A stretch of DNA of 64,000 nucleotides. Origin: Reyranella aquatilis. GTDB lineage: Bacteria; Pseudomonadota; Alphaproteobacteria; Reyranellales; Reyranellaceae. Made by a program: the position numbers and the translations under genes. The notes under the pieces were generated by a model. The model ran no database searches and was not told the DNA's origin. It worked only from the letters and a program-made list of their open reading frames with translations. The stretch's first letter is position 1; every line of letters begins with the position of its first letter. The DNA is taken from contig NZ_JAJISD010000018.1 of assembly GCF_020880995.1 (NCBI RefSeq), forward strand, positions 1 to 64,000, read 5' to 3'. Positions 1 through 8,393 of this stretch are shown piece after piece.

Positions 1-120
1 AAATCAACGGTGGAGGCACCGAGCTCAGGAACGGGCTTGTAGGCCCCAGGAGACTCCGGGCTCTCCACCGAGACCGCGCCCGCAACTCTACGCCGACGCG
101 GCCGTCTCTTGATACAAGGA

Positions 121-213
121 GCGGCCTCAGGCCGCGTCTCGAAGGATGGGCAACAAGCAAGGTGCGCGTTCCCATCCTTCGAGACGGTCGCTGCGCGACC
201 TCCTCAGGATGAG
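121..213. repeat. Palindromic intergenic element, copy 1
   Basis: A 15-bp perfect inverted repeat (GTCTCGAAGGATGGG at 136-150 and its complement at 171-185) is flanked by small hairpins: GCGGCC-TCA-GGCCGC at 121-135, GGTCGC-TGC-GCGACC at 186-200 and CCTCA-GGA-TGAGG at 201-213. The same core recurs at 39641-39747. It lies downstream of the minus-strand binding-protein gene and may act as a transcript 3' end, but the sharing between two unrelated sites marks it as a dispersed repeat. Nothing else convincing is seen in bases 1-242. Confidence 0.8.
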
Positions 214-242
214 GTGTCTTTTGAAGTCACAAGACGCACCGT

Positions 243-1826
243 CTACATCTCGACCAGCGCGAGGTCCTGGAACCAGCTCTGCGCCTGCGTGTAGGCCTTG
301 ATCCGGGACGACAAAGCGCGCGGCGTGCGATCGTGATAGATCCAGATCATGACGGCGTCATCGACGGCCTTGGCGTGAATCTGGGCAGCGAGCGCGTCCT
401 GCTTGGCCGGATCGAAGGTGTTCTGCAGTTCGGCGACCAGCCGGTCGACGTCGGCGTTCTTGTAGTTGCTCCAGTTCACGCCGACCGGCGCCACCTGGTC
501 CGACGCGAAGAAGCGGTTCACGGCATAAAAAGGATCCGACGTCACGTGCGTGACGTTGGTCGCCGTCACGTCCTTGTTCATGTCAGCCTTGGCGCCGCCC
601 CGCCAGCCCGTCATCAGGGCCTCGAGTTCGACCGGCTTGAAGTCGATGGCGATGAAGCTCTCCTTCATCATCTCCTGGATGGCCTCGTTGACCATCTGGT
701 TGGTGCCACCCGCCTGGATGGAGATGCGGGCCTTCATCGGGTTGGCCTTGCTGTAGCCCGCCTCGGCCATCAGCTTGCGCGCCGCGTCGGGCGAGTACTT
801 GATCTCGAAGGCGGGCTTGCCGAACCACGGGCTGGTCCTGTCGACCTCGCCATAGGCCGGCTGCACCATCCCGTTCAGCAGCTTGACGATCGCGTCGCGA
901 TCGACCGCGAGGTTCGCCGCCTTGCGCACCCGGATGTCGGTCCACGGCGAGCCTTCGAGCAGTGACGGATGATAATTGAAGACGTGCGGCGTGATGTTGC
1001 TGCTGATGCGCGCGCCACTCTGCTTCAGCCGGTCGACCATGTCGGGGCCCGGCGCGTCGATCATGTCGAAGGCGCCGGACAGCAGCGCGGCGCTGCGGCC
1101 GGAATCCTCCGGCGCGCAGATGAGCGCGATGCGATCGACCCGCGGCATGCGCTTGGGGTTCCAGTGATCCTCGTTCTTCACCAGCTCGGCGCGCTCGCGC
1201 GGCACCAGCCGGGCGAGCTTGAACGGGCCGGTGCCGGAAGGCGCCAGGGCGAACTTGCCCCAGTCGCGGCCGACCTTCTCCCATTGGGCGGGGCTCGAGA
1301 CCAGGAACCACAGCAATTGATAGGGAAAGAGAGAATCGACCGACTTGGTCTTGATCTCGATCTCCATCGGGCCGGTCTTCCTGTAGGAGACCATGCTCGG
1401 CAGGCGCGGCCGCACTTGCGCGGCCTGACGCTGGTCGAACTGCGCGGCATCCTTGTTGAAGATCTTTTCGAAGTTCCAGATCACGGCATCGGCGTCGAAC
1501 GCCGATCCGTCATGGAACTTCACTCCGTCGCGCAGCTTGAAGGTCCACAGCGTCTTGTCGGTCTCGCCGACCTTCCACTCGGTCGCCAGGCCCGGGATCA
1601 TCTTGCCGGGGCGGTCCGACACGTCGAGTTCCCACGCGATCAGCGGATCGTAGATCGTGAGCCCGGTATATTGATAGGCATTGGCGCCGCGATCAGGCTG
1701 TCCCGTGGTGAGCGGGATGTCGGTCATCGGGATACCGTAGCGGACCGTCTTTTCCTGCGCCCACGCAGTGCGCGGCAGGGAAAGGGCTGTGGTTCCAGCC
1801 AACAGCGTGCGGCGCGAGAGCTTCAT
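243..1826 (-). CDS. ABC transporter substrate-binding protein, family 5
   Basis: Periplasmic solute-binding protein of the dipeptide/oligopeptide/nickel class, which would hand a ligand to an ABC importer. The 527-residue product begins with a twin-arginine-like signal (SRRTLLAG at residues 4-11, a hydrophobic run, then AWA-QE near residue 24). The mature part shows family-5 landmarks such as WTFKLRDGVKFHDG and the acidic DADAVIWNFEK stretch, and the length is normal. No permease or ATPase gene adjoins it. It starts 74 bp after pcaB on the same strand, so it may be the last gene of the pca transcript. A ligand related to aromatic catabolism is inference only. Confidence 0.88.
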   Translation of the reverse strand: MKLSRRTLLAGTTALSLPRTAWAQEKTVRYGIPMTDIPLTTGQPDRGANAYQYTGLTIYDPLIAWELDVSDRPGKMIPGLATEWKVGETDKTLWTFKLRDGVKFHDGSAFDADAVIWNFEKIFNKDAAQFDQRQAAQVRPRLPSMVSYRKTGPMEIEIKTKSVDSLFPYQLLWFLVSSPAQWEKVGRDWGKFALAPSGTGPFKLARLVPRERAELVKNEDHWNPKRMPRVDRIALICAPEDSGRSAALLSGAFDMIDAPGPDMVDRLKQSGARISSNITPHVFNYHPSLLEGSPWTDIRVRKAANLAVDRDAIVKLLNGMVQPAYGEVDRTSPWFGKPAFEIKYSPDAARKLMAEAGYSKANPMKARISIQAGGTNQMVNEAIQEMMKESFIAIDFKPVELEALMTGWRGGAKADMNKDVTATNVTHVTSDPFYAVNRFFASDQVAPVGVNWSNYKNADVDRLVAELQNTFDPAKQDALAAQIHAKAVDDAVMIWIYHDRTPRALSSRIKAYTQAQSWFQDLALVEM

Positions 1827-1900
1827 GGTCGCCTCCAGACAGGGAAATTGCTGTCTGTGAGATGCGACTCCCGTGCCAGAGTCGGCCTAAACCTGTCCGG

Positions 1901-3202
1901 TCACCTACGTTTGAGATCGGCCAGCAGGCGATCCACGAATTTCGGCGAATAGCCGAGGAGCGCTGCCTCGTCGGCCAGCTCTTCCTCGAGCCGGCCGAGC
2001 GCTTCGACAAAGGAGCCGCCTTTGGCCAGCGCCTTCTCGACCAGCGCGTGGGCCTCGTGCTTGCCGATCTTCGCGGCCAGCAGGAATGTCGCGCGCTCCG
2101 CCAGGACCGCCGCCTCCGCCGCGTCCATGTTGGCCTGGAGCGCGTCGGGCTCGATGACGAGGCCTCCGGCGACTTCGGCCATCGCCTCCACTGCCGATCC
2201 GAGGCATTCCACCAAGGCCGAGAGGGTCGGCCACTCCGCCTGCCAGCCGCCCAGCGCGCGCTCGTGCTCCTGCGGCATCGCCGCCACGATGGTGGCCGCC
2301 AGCATCGGCGCTCGCGCTGCCGCCGACAGGATGAGCGCCGCGCTGACCGGATTGCGCTTGTGCGGCATGGTCGAGGAGCTGCCACGGCCGGGGCCCGACG
2401 GCTCGGCTGCCTCGCCCACTTCGACCTGCATCATCAAAGATATGTCGCGCGACGCCTTGGCGAGCGCGCCGACGACCAGCGCACAATCCTGGGCCAGGGC
2501 CGCGACGCGGACGCGCTGCGCGAACCACGGTCCAGGCGGCAAAGTGAGCTTCAGCTGCCTGGCCAGCCCCTTCATCACGCGCTCGGCCGCCGGGCCCAGC
2601 GCCGTCAGGCTGCCCGAGGCGCCACCGAACTGCACGATCTGCGTTTCCGCAAAGCTCGCCGCGAGACGACGCTTCGCGCGGTCGATGTCGGAGGCCCAGC
2701 CTGCGATCTTCTGGCCGAGCGCCAGCGGCGTCGCCGGCTGCAGCAGCGTCCGGCCCAGCATCGGTGTCGCGCGGTGCTTCTTCGCGAGGCGCGCCAAGGC
2801 CTGCACGATCCCATCGAGCGCCTTCAGCAGCGGCGGCAGCGCCTCGCCAAGCTGAAGCACCATAGCCGTGTCGATCACGTCCTGGCTGGTGGCGCCCCAA
2901 TGGACATAGTCGGCGGCCCTGGCATCGCGCCCGCGCACCTGATCGGTCAACGCCTTCACCACCGGTACGGTGAGCGTCGCCGTGCGGCGCGCCCCGGCCA
3001 CCAATGGGGCGGGATCGTAGAGCGACGGATCGCAGGCCTTGATGATCACCGATGCGGCGCGCTTCGGAATGAGTCCCGCTGCCGCGGTGGCTTCGGCCAG
3101 CGCCGCCTCGAAGCGCAGCATATGGCGCAAGGTCGCGAGGTCGGAGAAGCAGTCGGCGGTCGCGGCCGAAGAGCCCAATGCGGAGACGAGACGAACGGTC
3201 AT
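1901..3202 (-). CDS. pcaB: 3-carboxy-cis,cis-muconate cycloisomerase
   Basis: Cytoplasmic lactonising enzyme of the protocatechuate branch of the beta-ketoadipate pathway, converting 3-carboxy-cis,cis-muconate to 4-carboxymuconolactone. The 433-residue product belongs to the fumarase/aspartase superfamily: it carries the signature SSSTMPHKRNP at residues 276-286 and the conserved segment HWGATSQDVIDTA near 101-113. The start is set at the ATG at 3202 (MTVRLV) because pcaG ends only 4 bp upstream; the open frame extends further but only into pcaG. It follows pcaH and pcaG, the enzyme that makes its substrate. No pcaC, pcaD or pcaQ is seen in the window. Confidence 0.93.
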   Translation of the reverse strand: MTVRLVSALGSSAATADCFSDLATLRHMLRFEAALAEATAAAGLIPKRAASVIIKACDPSLYDPAPLVAGARRTATLTVPVVKALTDQVRGRDARAADYVHWGATSQDVIDTAMVLQLGEALPPLLKALDGIVQALARLAKKHRATPMLGRTLLQPATPLALGQKIAGWASDIDRAKRRLAASFAETQIVQFGGASGSLTALGPAAERVMKGLARQLKLTLPPGPWFAQRVRVAALAQDCALVVGALAKASRDISLMMQVEVGEAAEPSGPGRGSSSTMPHKRNPVSAALILSAAARAPMLAATIVAAMPQEHERALGGWQAEWPTLSALVECLGSAVEAMAEVAGGLVIEPDALQANMDAAEAAVLAERATFLLAAKIGKHEAHALVEKALAKGGSFVEALGRLEEELADEAALLGYSPKFVDRLLADLKRR

Positions 3203-3206
3203 GCGT

Positions 3207-3770
3207 TCAGCAGTCGAAGAAGACGGTTTCGTTCGGACCGCCCAGATAAAGAGGCAGCCGCCAGACGCCCGTTGCATCACGCTTCGCGATCAGCGTGGCA
3301 CGGCGCTCCGGCTCGACCAGATTGAGGGCCGGATCCTCGGCCAGCGCCGGGTCTCCGTCGAAATAGAGGCGCGTCGCGAGACGGTTGAGGACGCCTCGAG
3401 CGAACACCGAGACGTTGACGTGGGCCGCCTGCAGGCCGCCGCCCGGCCAGGGCACGCGGCCGGGCTTCACGGTGCCGAAGCGTGCGCAACCCCGCGTGTC
3501 GGTGGAGGCGCGGCCGTAGCCCTCGAAGCCCGCATCGAGCGGCAGGTTGCGACGATCTTCCGGATGATTGTAGCGGCCGTGACTGTTGGCCTGCCAGATT
3601 TCGAGCAGCCCGTCCGGCACGATGGCGCCGTCGGCATCGTGAAGGGTGAGCGCGATCTCGATCCGCTCGCCCGCGACGCCCGCCGGCGCGAGATCGTGCC
3701 GGTAAGCATTGACGACGGTGCCGAAATAGAACGGCCCGATCGTCTGCGACGGGGTCAGCGCGCGGCTCAT
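3207..3770 (-). CDS. pcaG: Protocatechuate 3,4-dioxygenase alpha subunit
   Basis: Alpha subunit of the intradiol ring-cleavage dioxygenase that opens protocatechuate to 3-carboxy-cis,cis-muconate. The 187-residue product starts MSRALTPSQTIGPFYF, typical of PcaG, and has the intradiol fold signature LLEIWQANSHGRYNHPED at residues 55-72. As in known alpha subunits, the iron ligands of the beta subunit are not kept: the HxH pair is replaced by AAHVNVSVF around 115-123, where only one histidine remains. The start codon overlaps the pcaH stop (ATGA, 3767-3770), which couples translation of the two subunits. Confidence 0.95.
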   Translation of the reverse strand: MSRALTPSQTIGPFYFGTVVNAYRHDLAPAGVAGERIEIALTLHDADGAIVPDGLLEIWQANSHGRYNHPEDRRNLPLDAGFEGYGRASTDTRGCARFGTVKPGRVPWPGGGLQAAHVNVSVFARGVLNRLATRLYFDGDPALAEDPALNLVEPERRATLIAKRDATGVWRLPLYLGGPNETVFFDC

Positions 3771-4471
3771 GTGTTCTCCATCGGCGTGGCATTGCGGCCG
3801 CGCAGCACGATGTCGAAGCGATAGGCCAGCGCCCATTCCGGCTGTGTCGCGTCCATGTCGAACGCCGCCTGCAGCCGCGGCCGCGCCCCTTCCGGCACGG
3901 AGTTGTAGATCGGATCGAAGGCCAGCAGCGGATCCTGGGGAAAATACATCTGCGTGATCAGGCGCGTGGCGAAAGCGGGACCGAACAGCGAGAAGTGGAT
4001 GTGCGCCGGCCGCCAGGCATTGTAGTGGTTCTTCCAGGGATAGGCGCCAGGCTTGATGGTGATAAACCTGTACGTACCGTCGGTGCCGGCGCGTGCGCGA
4101 CCGCCGCCGTAGAAGTTGGGATCGAGCGGCGCATCGTGCTGGTCGCCGGGATGGTGGTAGCGGCCGGCGGCATTGCACTGCCAGATCTCGACCAGCGCCT
4201 CCGGGACGGGTTTGCCGTCCTCGTCCAGCACGCGGCCGTGCACGACGATGCGCTCGCCCAGCGGCTCGCCCATGCGCCGGCGCGTCAGATCGTTCTCGCC
4301 GGCATCGAGCCGTTCCGCGCGCAACAGCGGGCCGGTGATTTCCGACAGCGTATGCGGCAGCACGATCGCCGGCTTCGACGGCGAGCGGCTGACAGTCGAC
4401 TTGTAGTCGGGCGAGCGGTTCGCCGGATGGTGTTGTCCGGCCGCGGGCCGACGGTACGTTTCTTCGTTCAT
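3767..4471 (-). CDS. pcaH: Protocatechuate 3,4-dioxygenase beta subunit
   Basis: Catalytic, iron-binding subunit of protocatechuate 3,4-dioxygenase. The 234-residue protein shows all four expected Fe(III) ligands of the family: Tyr105 in GRYHHPGD, Tyr144 in PGAYPW, and His157 and His159 in RPAHIHFSLFG. The N-terminal region (PLLRAERLDAGENDLT) is also typical of PcaH. It lies 21 bp after the upstream phosphonate monoester hydrolase-type gene and overlaps pcaG by 4 bp, so pcaH-pcaG-pcaB forms one transcription unit, perhaps with the hydrolase. The Shine-Dalgarno is weak (TTGGCGGC). Confidence 0.96.
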   Translation of the reverse strand: MNEETYRRPAAGQHHPANRSPDYKSTVSRSPSKPAIVLPHTLSEITGPLLRAERLDAGENDLTRRRMGEPLGERIVVHGRVLDEDGKPVPEALVEIWQCNAAGRYHHPGDQHDAPLDPNFYGGGRARAGTDGTYRFITIKPGAYPWKNHYNAWRPAHIHFSLFGPAFATRLITQMYFPQDPLLAFDPIYNSVPEGARPRLQAAFDMDATQPEWALAYRFDIVLRGRNATPMENT

Positions 4472-4492
4472 GCCGCCAAGCTTAGCGCCGGC

Positions 4493-6025
4493 TCAGGCCG
4501 CGCGCACCTCCAGCCCCTGCGGCGTGGCGCGATAGCCCGTCAGCGTTCGCTCGGCGAAGCCCAGCCGCCAGTCGAGCATCTTGCGGGCATATTCGCCGAC
4601 CGTGGCGGCATAGGCGGGATCGGCGGCGCAATTGATGAACTGGCCCGGGTCCTTCGCGAGATCGAACAGCAAGGGCGGCAGGGCGGCGAAGTGCACGTAC
4701 TTGAACTTCTCGTCCTGCACGACCGCCAGCGAGCACCTGTCCATCGGCACGCCCAGCGCCGATTCAGGCTTGCTGTAATGCAGGTCGCGGAAGTCGAATT
4801 CGTAGTGGACCTCGGTGCGCCAGTCGGCCGGAACCTCGCCTTCGCAGAAGGGCAGCAGCGAACGCCCGTCGCATTGGCGCGGCACAGGCAGGCCCATCCA
4901 TTCGAGGATGGTCGGCATCGTGTCGACGGTTTCGGTGAATCGGTCGACGATGCTGCCGCGCGTGCTGTCGGCCTGGGCGCGCGGATCGCGGATGATCATC
5001 GGGATGCGGTAGGATTCGTCGAAGTAGCCGATCTTGCCCAGCAGGTAATGATCCCCGCCCTGCTCGCCGTGGTCGCAGGTGAAGACGATCAGCGTGTCGT
5101 CCCACTGGCCGGTCTCCTTCAGATAGTCGAAGACGCGGCCCAGGTGATCGTCGATCTCGCTCATCAGGCCGCAATAGGTCGCGCGCATCTGCGCCACCTC
5201 GGCCTCGCTCATGTCCGAACCGAGATCCTTGCCGTCCTGGAAGAAGCTCGCCTGCTTCACGTTGCGCACATAGTAGTCGAGCAACGCGTTCTGCCTGCCC
5301 TCTTCCGCCGGCGACGCCGCGCGCACCGGCTTCGGCATGTCCTCGGGCCGGTACATGGAATTGTAGGGCTCTGGCGCGATGAACGGCGGATGCGGCCGGT
5401 AGTAGCCGAGATGCAGGAACCAAGGCTTGCCGCCCCGGCCGCGCAGATAGTCGAGCCCACGCTCGGTAAACCAGGCCGTGTCCGAAAGTTCCTTCGGAAT
5501 GACGGCCGGCCGGCCCGTGGCGCCGGCGCCCGGCGCGCCTTTCGGCAGCCAGATATCCTCGCGCGTCTTCGGCATCTCGAAGCCCTGGCTGGCGACCCAG
5601 CCGAAATAGGCATCGCGGTTCTCGAAGGCGCCAACCGAATGGAAGCCCTCCATGATGTCGCCCAGCACGAAGAAGCGCGGGTCGTTGGGCGCGGTGTGGC
5701 GCGGATCGGGCGTCGTGGTCGTGTAGCCCACCAGCGCGGGATCGTAGCCGCCGCGCCTGAGTTCATGCGCCAGGTTGGTGAAGCGCGAGGACAGCGGAAT
5801 CGTGTTCTGCACCGCGCGATGGTTCATCAGGTACTGGCCCGTCAGCAGGCTGGCACGCGCCGGTCCGCAGGGCACGGCCTGGGTGAAATGATTGCGGAAG
5901 GTCACGCCCTCGGCGCACAGCCGGTCGAGATTCGGCAGCTTCAGATAGTCCGCGCCCAGCTTGGGCAGCATCAGCCCGCGCCACTGGTCGACGACGATCA
6001 ACAGGACATTCTTGGGCGCAGGCAT
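4493..6025 (-). CDS. Phosphonate monoester hydrolase/arylsulfatase-type enzyme
   Basis: Alkaline-phosphatase-superfamily hydrolase of the formylglycine type. The 510-residue product has a metal-binding Asp in LLIVVDQWRG (Asp13), the modification motif Cys-Gly-Pro-Ala-Arg at residues 53-57, where Cys53 would become formylglycine, and a second metal site in FTCDHGEQGGDH. The N-terminus MPAPKNVLLIVVDQWRG and the segment around YLMNHRAVQNT closely match rhizobial and Burkholderia phosphonate monoester hydrolases as I recall them; a sulfatase role cannot be excluded. The ATG at 6025 is preferred over a GTG six bases upstream because GGTGAG sits correctly before it. It is divergent from the dehydrogenase at 6097. 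Confidence 0.85.
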   Translation of the reverse strand: MPAPKNVLLIVVDQWRGLMLPKLGADYLKLPNLDRLCAEGVTFRNHFTQAVPCGPARASLLTGQYLMNHRAVQNTIPLSSRFTNLAHELRRGGYDPALVGYTTTTPDPRHTAPNDPRFFVLGDIMEGFHSVGAFENRDAYFGWVASQGFEMPKTREDIWLPKGAPGAGATGRPAVIPKELSDTAWFTERGLDYLRGRGGKPWFLHLGYYRPHPPFIAPEPYNSMYRPEDMPKPVRAASPAEEGRQNALLDYYVRNVKQASFFQDGKDLGSDMSEAEVAQMRATYCGLMSEIDDHLGRVFDYLKETGQWDDTLIVFTCDHGEQGGDHYLLGKIGYFDESYRIPMIIRDPRAQADSTRGSIVDRFTETVDTMPTILEWMGLPVPRQCDGRSLLPFCEGEVPADWRTEVHYEFDFRDLHYSKPESALGVPMDRCSLAVVQDEKFKYVHFAALPPLLFDLAKDPGQFINCAADPAYAATVGEYARKMLDWRLGFAERTLTGYRATPQGLEVRAA

Positions 6026-6096
6026 GTTCACTCACCGAGGTTGGACGGCCGCAGGATTGCGCTAGAGTGCCGCCAAATTGGAGGAGGAGACAACAC

Positions 6097-7128
6097 GTGG
6101 CGCGTTTCAAGATCGTGACGACCGGGCCGGGCAAGACCGACCATTCGCTGGAAATGGAGACGCTCGGGCCGATCGGCGCGGAAATCGTCGAGATTTCGGG
6201 CGACGAGAACGAGCTCATCAGGGCGGTCGCCGACGCCGACGCCATCTACGGCAAGGGCCGCCCGCGCATCACCGCGAAAGTGATCGAGGCGGCGAAGAAG
6301 CTGAAGGTCGTTTCGCTGGGCAGCGTCGGCGTCGATTCGGTCGATGTCGATGCCGCAACCCAGCTCGGCATCCCGGTAACCAACGTCCCCGACACCTTCA
6401 TCGAGGAAGTCGCCGACCATGCCATGACGCTTATCCTCGCGAGTTGGCGGCGCCTGGTGGTGCAGGACCAGATGGTGCGCAAGGGCGAATGGACCAAGGC
6501 GCGGCCGCACCTCTACCAGTTCCCGCGCCTCATGGGCATGACGCTGGGCTTCATCTCCTTCGGCCATGTCGCCCGTGCGGTCGCCAAGCGCGCCGCGCCC
6601 TTCGGCTTCCAGATGCTGGCCTACGATCCCTACATCGAGGAGCTGGTCATGTCCGACTACGGCGTGCAGCCGGTCGGCTACGACGAGCTGCTGCAGCGCT
6701 CCGACATCGTGAGCATGCATGCGCCCGGCACCAAGGATGCGCATCACCTGATGAAGGAGCAGCACTTCCGCCAGATGAAGAAGACGGCCCTGTTCGTGAA
6801 CACTGGCCGCGGCTCGACGGTCGACGAGCCGGCGATGATCAAGGCGCTGCAGGAAGGCTGGATCGCCGGGGCCGGCCTCGACGTGCTGGAGACCGAGCCG
6901 GTCGGCCACAACAATCCGCTGCTCGCGATGGACAACGTGATCCTGACCGCGCACGTCGCCTCGGCCTCGAGCCGCTTCGACCCCGCCCGCAAGCGTCGTG
7001 TCGGCGCCGAGCTGGCGCTGGTCCTGGGCGGCAAGTGGCCGCGTGCCTGCGTCAATCCGATGGTGCTCGAGAAGTCCAAGCTGCAGCGCTGGCAGCCCTT
7101 TTCGATGGAGCGCGGCCCCGGCAACTGA
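6097..7128 (+). CDS. D-isomer-specific 2-hydroxyacid dehydrogenase (altered Rossmann motif)
   Basis: NAD(P)-dependent oxidoreductase of the D-2-hydroxyacid family, 343 residues when started at the GTG at 6097, which follows GGAGGAGGA by 8 bases. The catalytic triad is kept: Arg238 in NTGRGSTVDE, Glu265 in LDVLETEP and His286 in LTAHVAS. The dinucleotide motif is unusual: LGFISFGHVA at 150-159 has Ser and Ala in place of the first and last Gly of GxGxxG. The substrate is unknown. It is divergently transcribed from the phosphonate hydrolase-type gene, with 71 bp between the two starts. Confidence 0.85.
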   Translation: MARFKIVTTGPGKTDHSLEMETLGPIGAEIVEISGDENELIRAVADADAIYGKGRPRITAKVIEAAKKLKVVSLGSVGVDSVDVDAATQLGIPVTNVPDTFIEEVADHAMTLILASWRRLVVQDQMVRKGEWTKARPHLYQFPRLMGMTLGFISFGHVARAVAKRAAPFGFQMLAYDPYIEELVMSDYGVQPVGYDELLQRSDIVSMHAPGTKDAHHLMKEQHFRQMKKTALFVNTGRGSTVDEPAMIKALQEGWIAGAGLDVLETEPVGHNNPLLAMDNVILTAHVASASSRFDPARKRRVGAELALVLGGKWPRACVNPMVLEKSKLQRWQPFSMERGPGN

Positions 7129-7154
7129 CCCGGGCCGAACTCAACCGCGCCGGC

Positions 7155-7346
7155 TCACGACTTCTGTTGCTGCAGCCGGTCGCGGATTGCCCGGTCGCAC
7201 TGCGCGAGACTTTCGAAGGGTCCGAGGATGACGTGATTGCCGTCGTCCATTGCGTACCACCCGGTCTGGGTGAGGTTGTAGTCGCCGAGATCGTCCTTCG
7301 GGACGTGCACGGCGATCAGGTCCTTCGGGGTGCGCATGGATTGCAC
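7155..7346 (-). CDS. Small conserved-looking protein, function unknown
   Basis: A 63-residue soluble protein with no signal or membrane segment. The centre, GWYAMDDGNHVILGPFESLA, followed by a helical end rich in Arg and Gln (CDRAIRDRLQQQ), looks like a folded beta-beta-alpha unit rather than random translation. It starts 22 bp after the stop of the dehydrogenase at 7369-8349 on the same strand and could be the last gene of the amidohydrolase operon. No function can be assigned from sequence alone. Confidence 0.6.
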   Translation of the reverse strand: MQSMRTPKDLIAVHVPKDDLGDYNLTQTGWYAMDDGNHVILGPFESLAQCDRAIRDRLQQQKS

Positions 7347-7368
7347 ATGCGCCCGCCAGCGAGGCTTT

Positions 7369-8349
7369 TCAACCCCGACGGGTCCAGCTCAAAAGATTGA
7401 CCGCGCCGGGCGGCACCTCGCCCTTCATCAGCGCCTCGACCTGGCTGACCGTATCCATTGCCTGGCTTTCGCTGGCGGGCGGCGTCAGGCCGCCGATATG
7501 CGGCGTGGCGATCACGTTGGGCAGGCGTGCCAGCTCGGGCGACGGCATCTGGTCCGGCGCACGGCCGACATCCATCGCCGCGCCGGCGATGCGGCCCTCG
7601 GTCAGGACCTTCGCGAGCGCAGCTTCGTCGACCAGATTGCCCCGCGACATGTTGATGAAGAAGGCGTCCGGCTTCATGCGGGCGAAAGCCTCGGCATCGA
7701 GCAGGTTCTCGGTCTCCTCGTTGGCGATCGCGAGGCAGACCACGTAGTCGGCCTTCGGCAGCATCTCCTCTAGCGGCAATTTCACGAAACGCCGGTCGTC
7801 GACCTGGGCATAGGGATCGGACACCAGCACGGTCATGCCGAGCTGGGCCAGCACCGGTGCCAGTTCGCGCGAGATGCGGCCGTAGCCGATGATACCGACG
7901 GTCGCGCCGCCCAGTTGCCGGCCGACCCTGATCTCGGGCTTCTGGCCGGCGTGATAGGCGGTCGCCGCCCGCGTAATGCCACGCGAGAGATCGACCAGAA
8001 ATCCAAGCGTGAGTTCGACTACGGACGGGACGAAGCCGGCTTCGGCATGCGTCACCAGCACGCCAGCCTTCGAAGCGGCGGCCACGTCGATGTTGCGGAT
8101 GTCGATCGCGCTGCGCATCACCGCGCGTAGACCCGGCAGGCTCTCGAACACGAGCGCCGGTATCGCCGTCGCGCGGTCGGCGACGATTAAGTCTACACCG
8201 CGCGCCATCCCGATCACGCCCTGAGGATCGAGCGGCGCCTCGCCTTCGTGCAGCACGACCTCGACCAGCTCCTGCAGGCGTGCGAGTGCAAGGGCACCGT
8301 AGTACTGGCGCCGCGCGAGAGGGACGTGGGTGAGTAGGAGCTTCTTCAT
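7369..8349 (-). CDS. D-2-hydroxyacid dehydrogenase-like protein lacking the catalytic Glu
   Basis: A 326-residue member of the D-isomer-specific 2-hydroxyacid dehydrogenase family. The NAD motif is VGIIGYGRIS at 151-160, with Ser for the last Gly. Arg236 (MSRGNLVDE) and His284 (TPHIGGLT) are present, but the region that normally reads DVFEPEP is DVGRAPDQMP at 260-269, so the usual catalytic Glu is absent. It may still reduce or oxidise a hydroxyacid through Arg and His, or act on a different substrate. It lies 44 bp after the AtzH-like gene, which suggests a role in the same operon. Confidence 0.82.
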   Translation of the reverse strand: MKKLLLTHVPLARRQYYGALALARLQELVEVVLHEGEAPLDPQGVIGMARGVDLIVADRATAIPALVFESLPGLRAVMRSAIDIRNIDVAAASKAGVLVTHAEAGFVPSVVELTLGFLVDLSRGITRAATAYHAGQKPEIRVGRQLGGATVGIIGYGRISRELAPVLAQLGMTVLVSDPYAQVDDRRFVKLPLEEMLPKADYVVCLAIANEETENLLDAEAFARMKPDAFFINMSRGNLVDEAALAKVLTEGRIAGAAMDVGRAPDQMPSPELARLPNVIATPHIGGLTPPASESQAMDTVSQVEALMKGEVPPGAVNLLSWTRRG

Positions 8350-8393
8350 GCCGCCGAGTGTAGGATGGCGGCGCGGTACCGGTCGCGCGGAAA

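Noticed and set aside
1-120. A short minus-strand open frame running off the left edge (reads VESPESPGAYKPVPELG).
   Set aside because: It is too short, has no ribosome site or clear start, and its third codon positions are not as GC-rich as in real genes here. It cannot be told from chance without sequence to the left.
121-213. A CRISPR array or tRNA-like cloverleaf in the repeat region.
   Set aside because: There are no regularly spaced direct repeats, and the stem lengths and loops do not fit a tRNA (no acceptor stem or T-loop motif).
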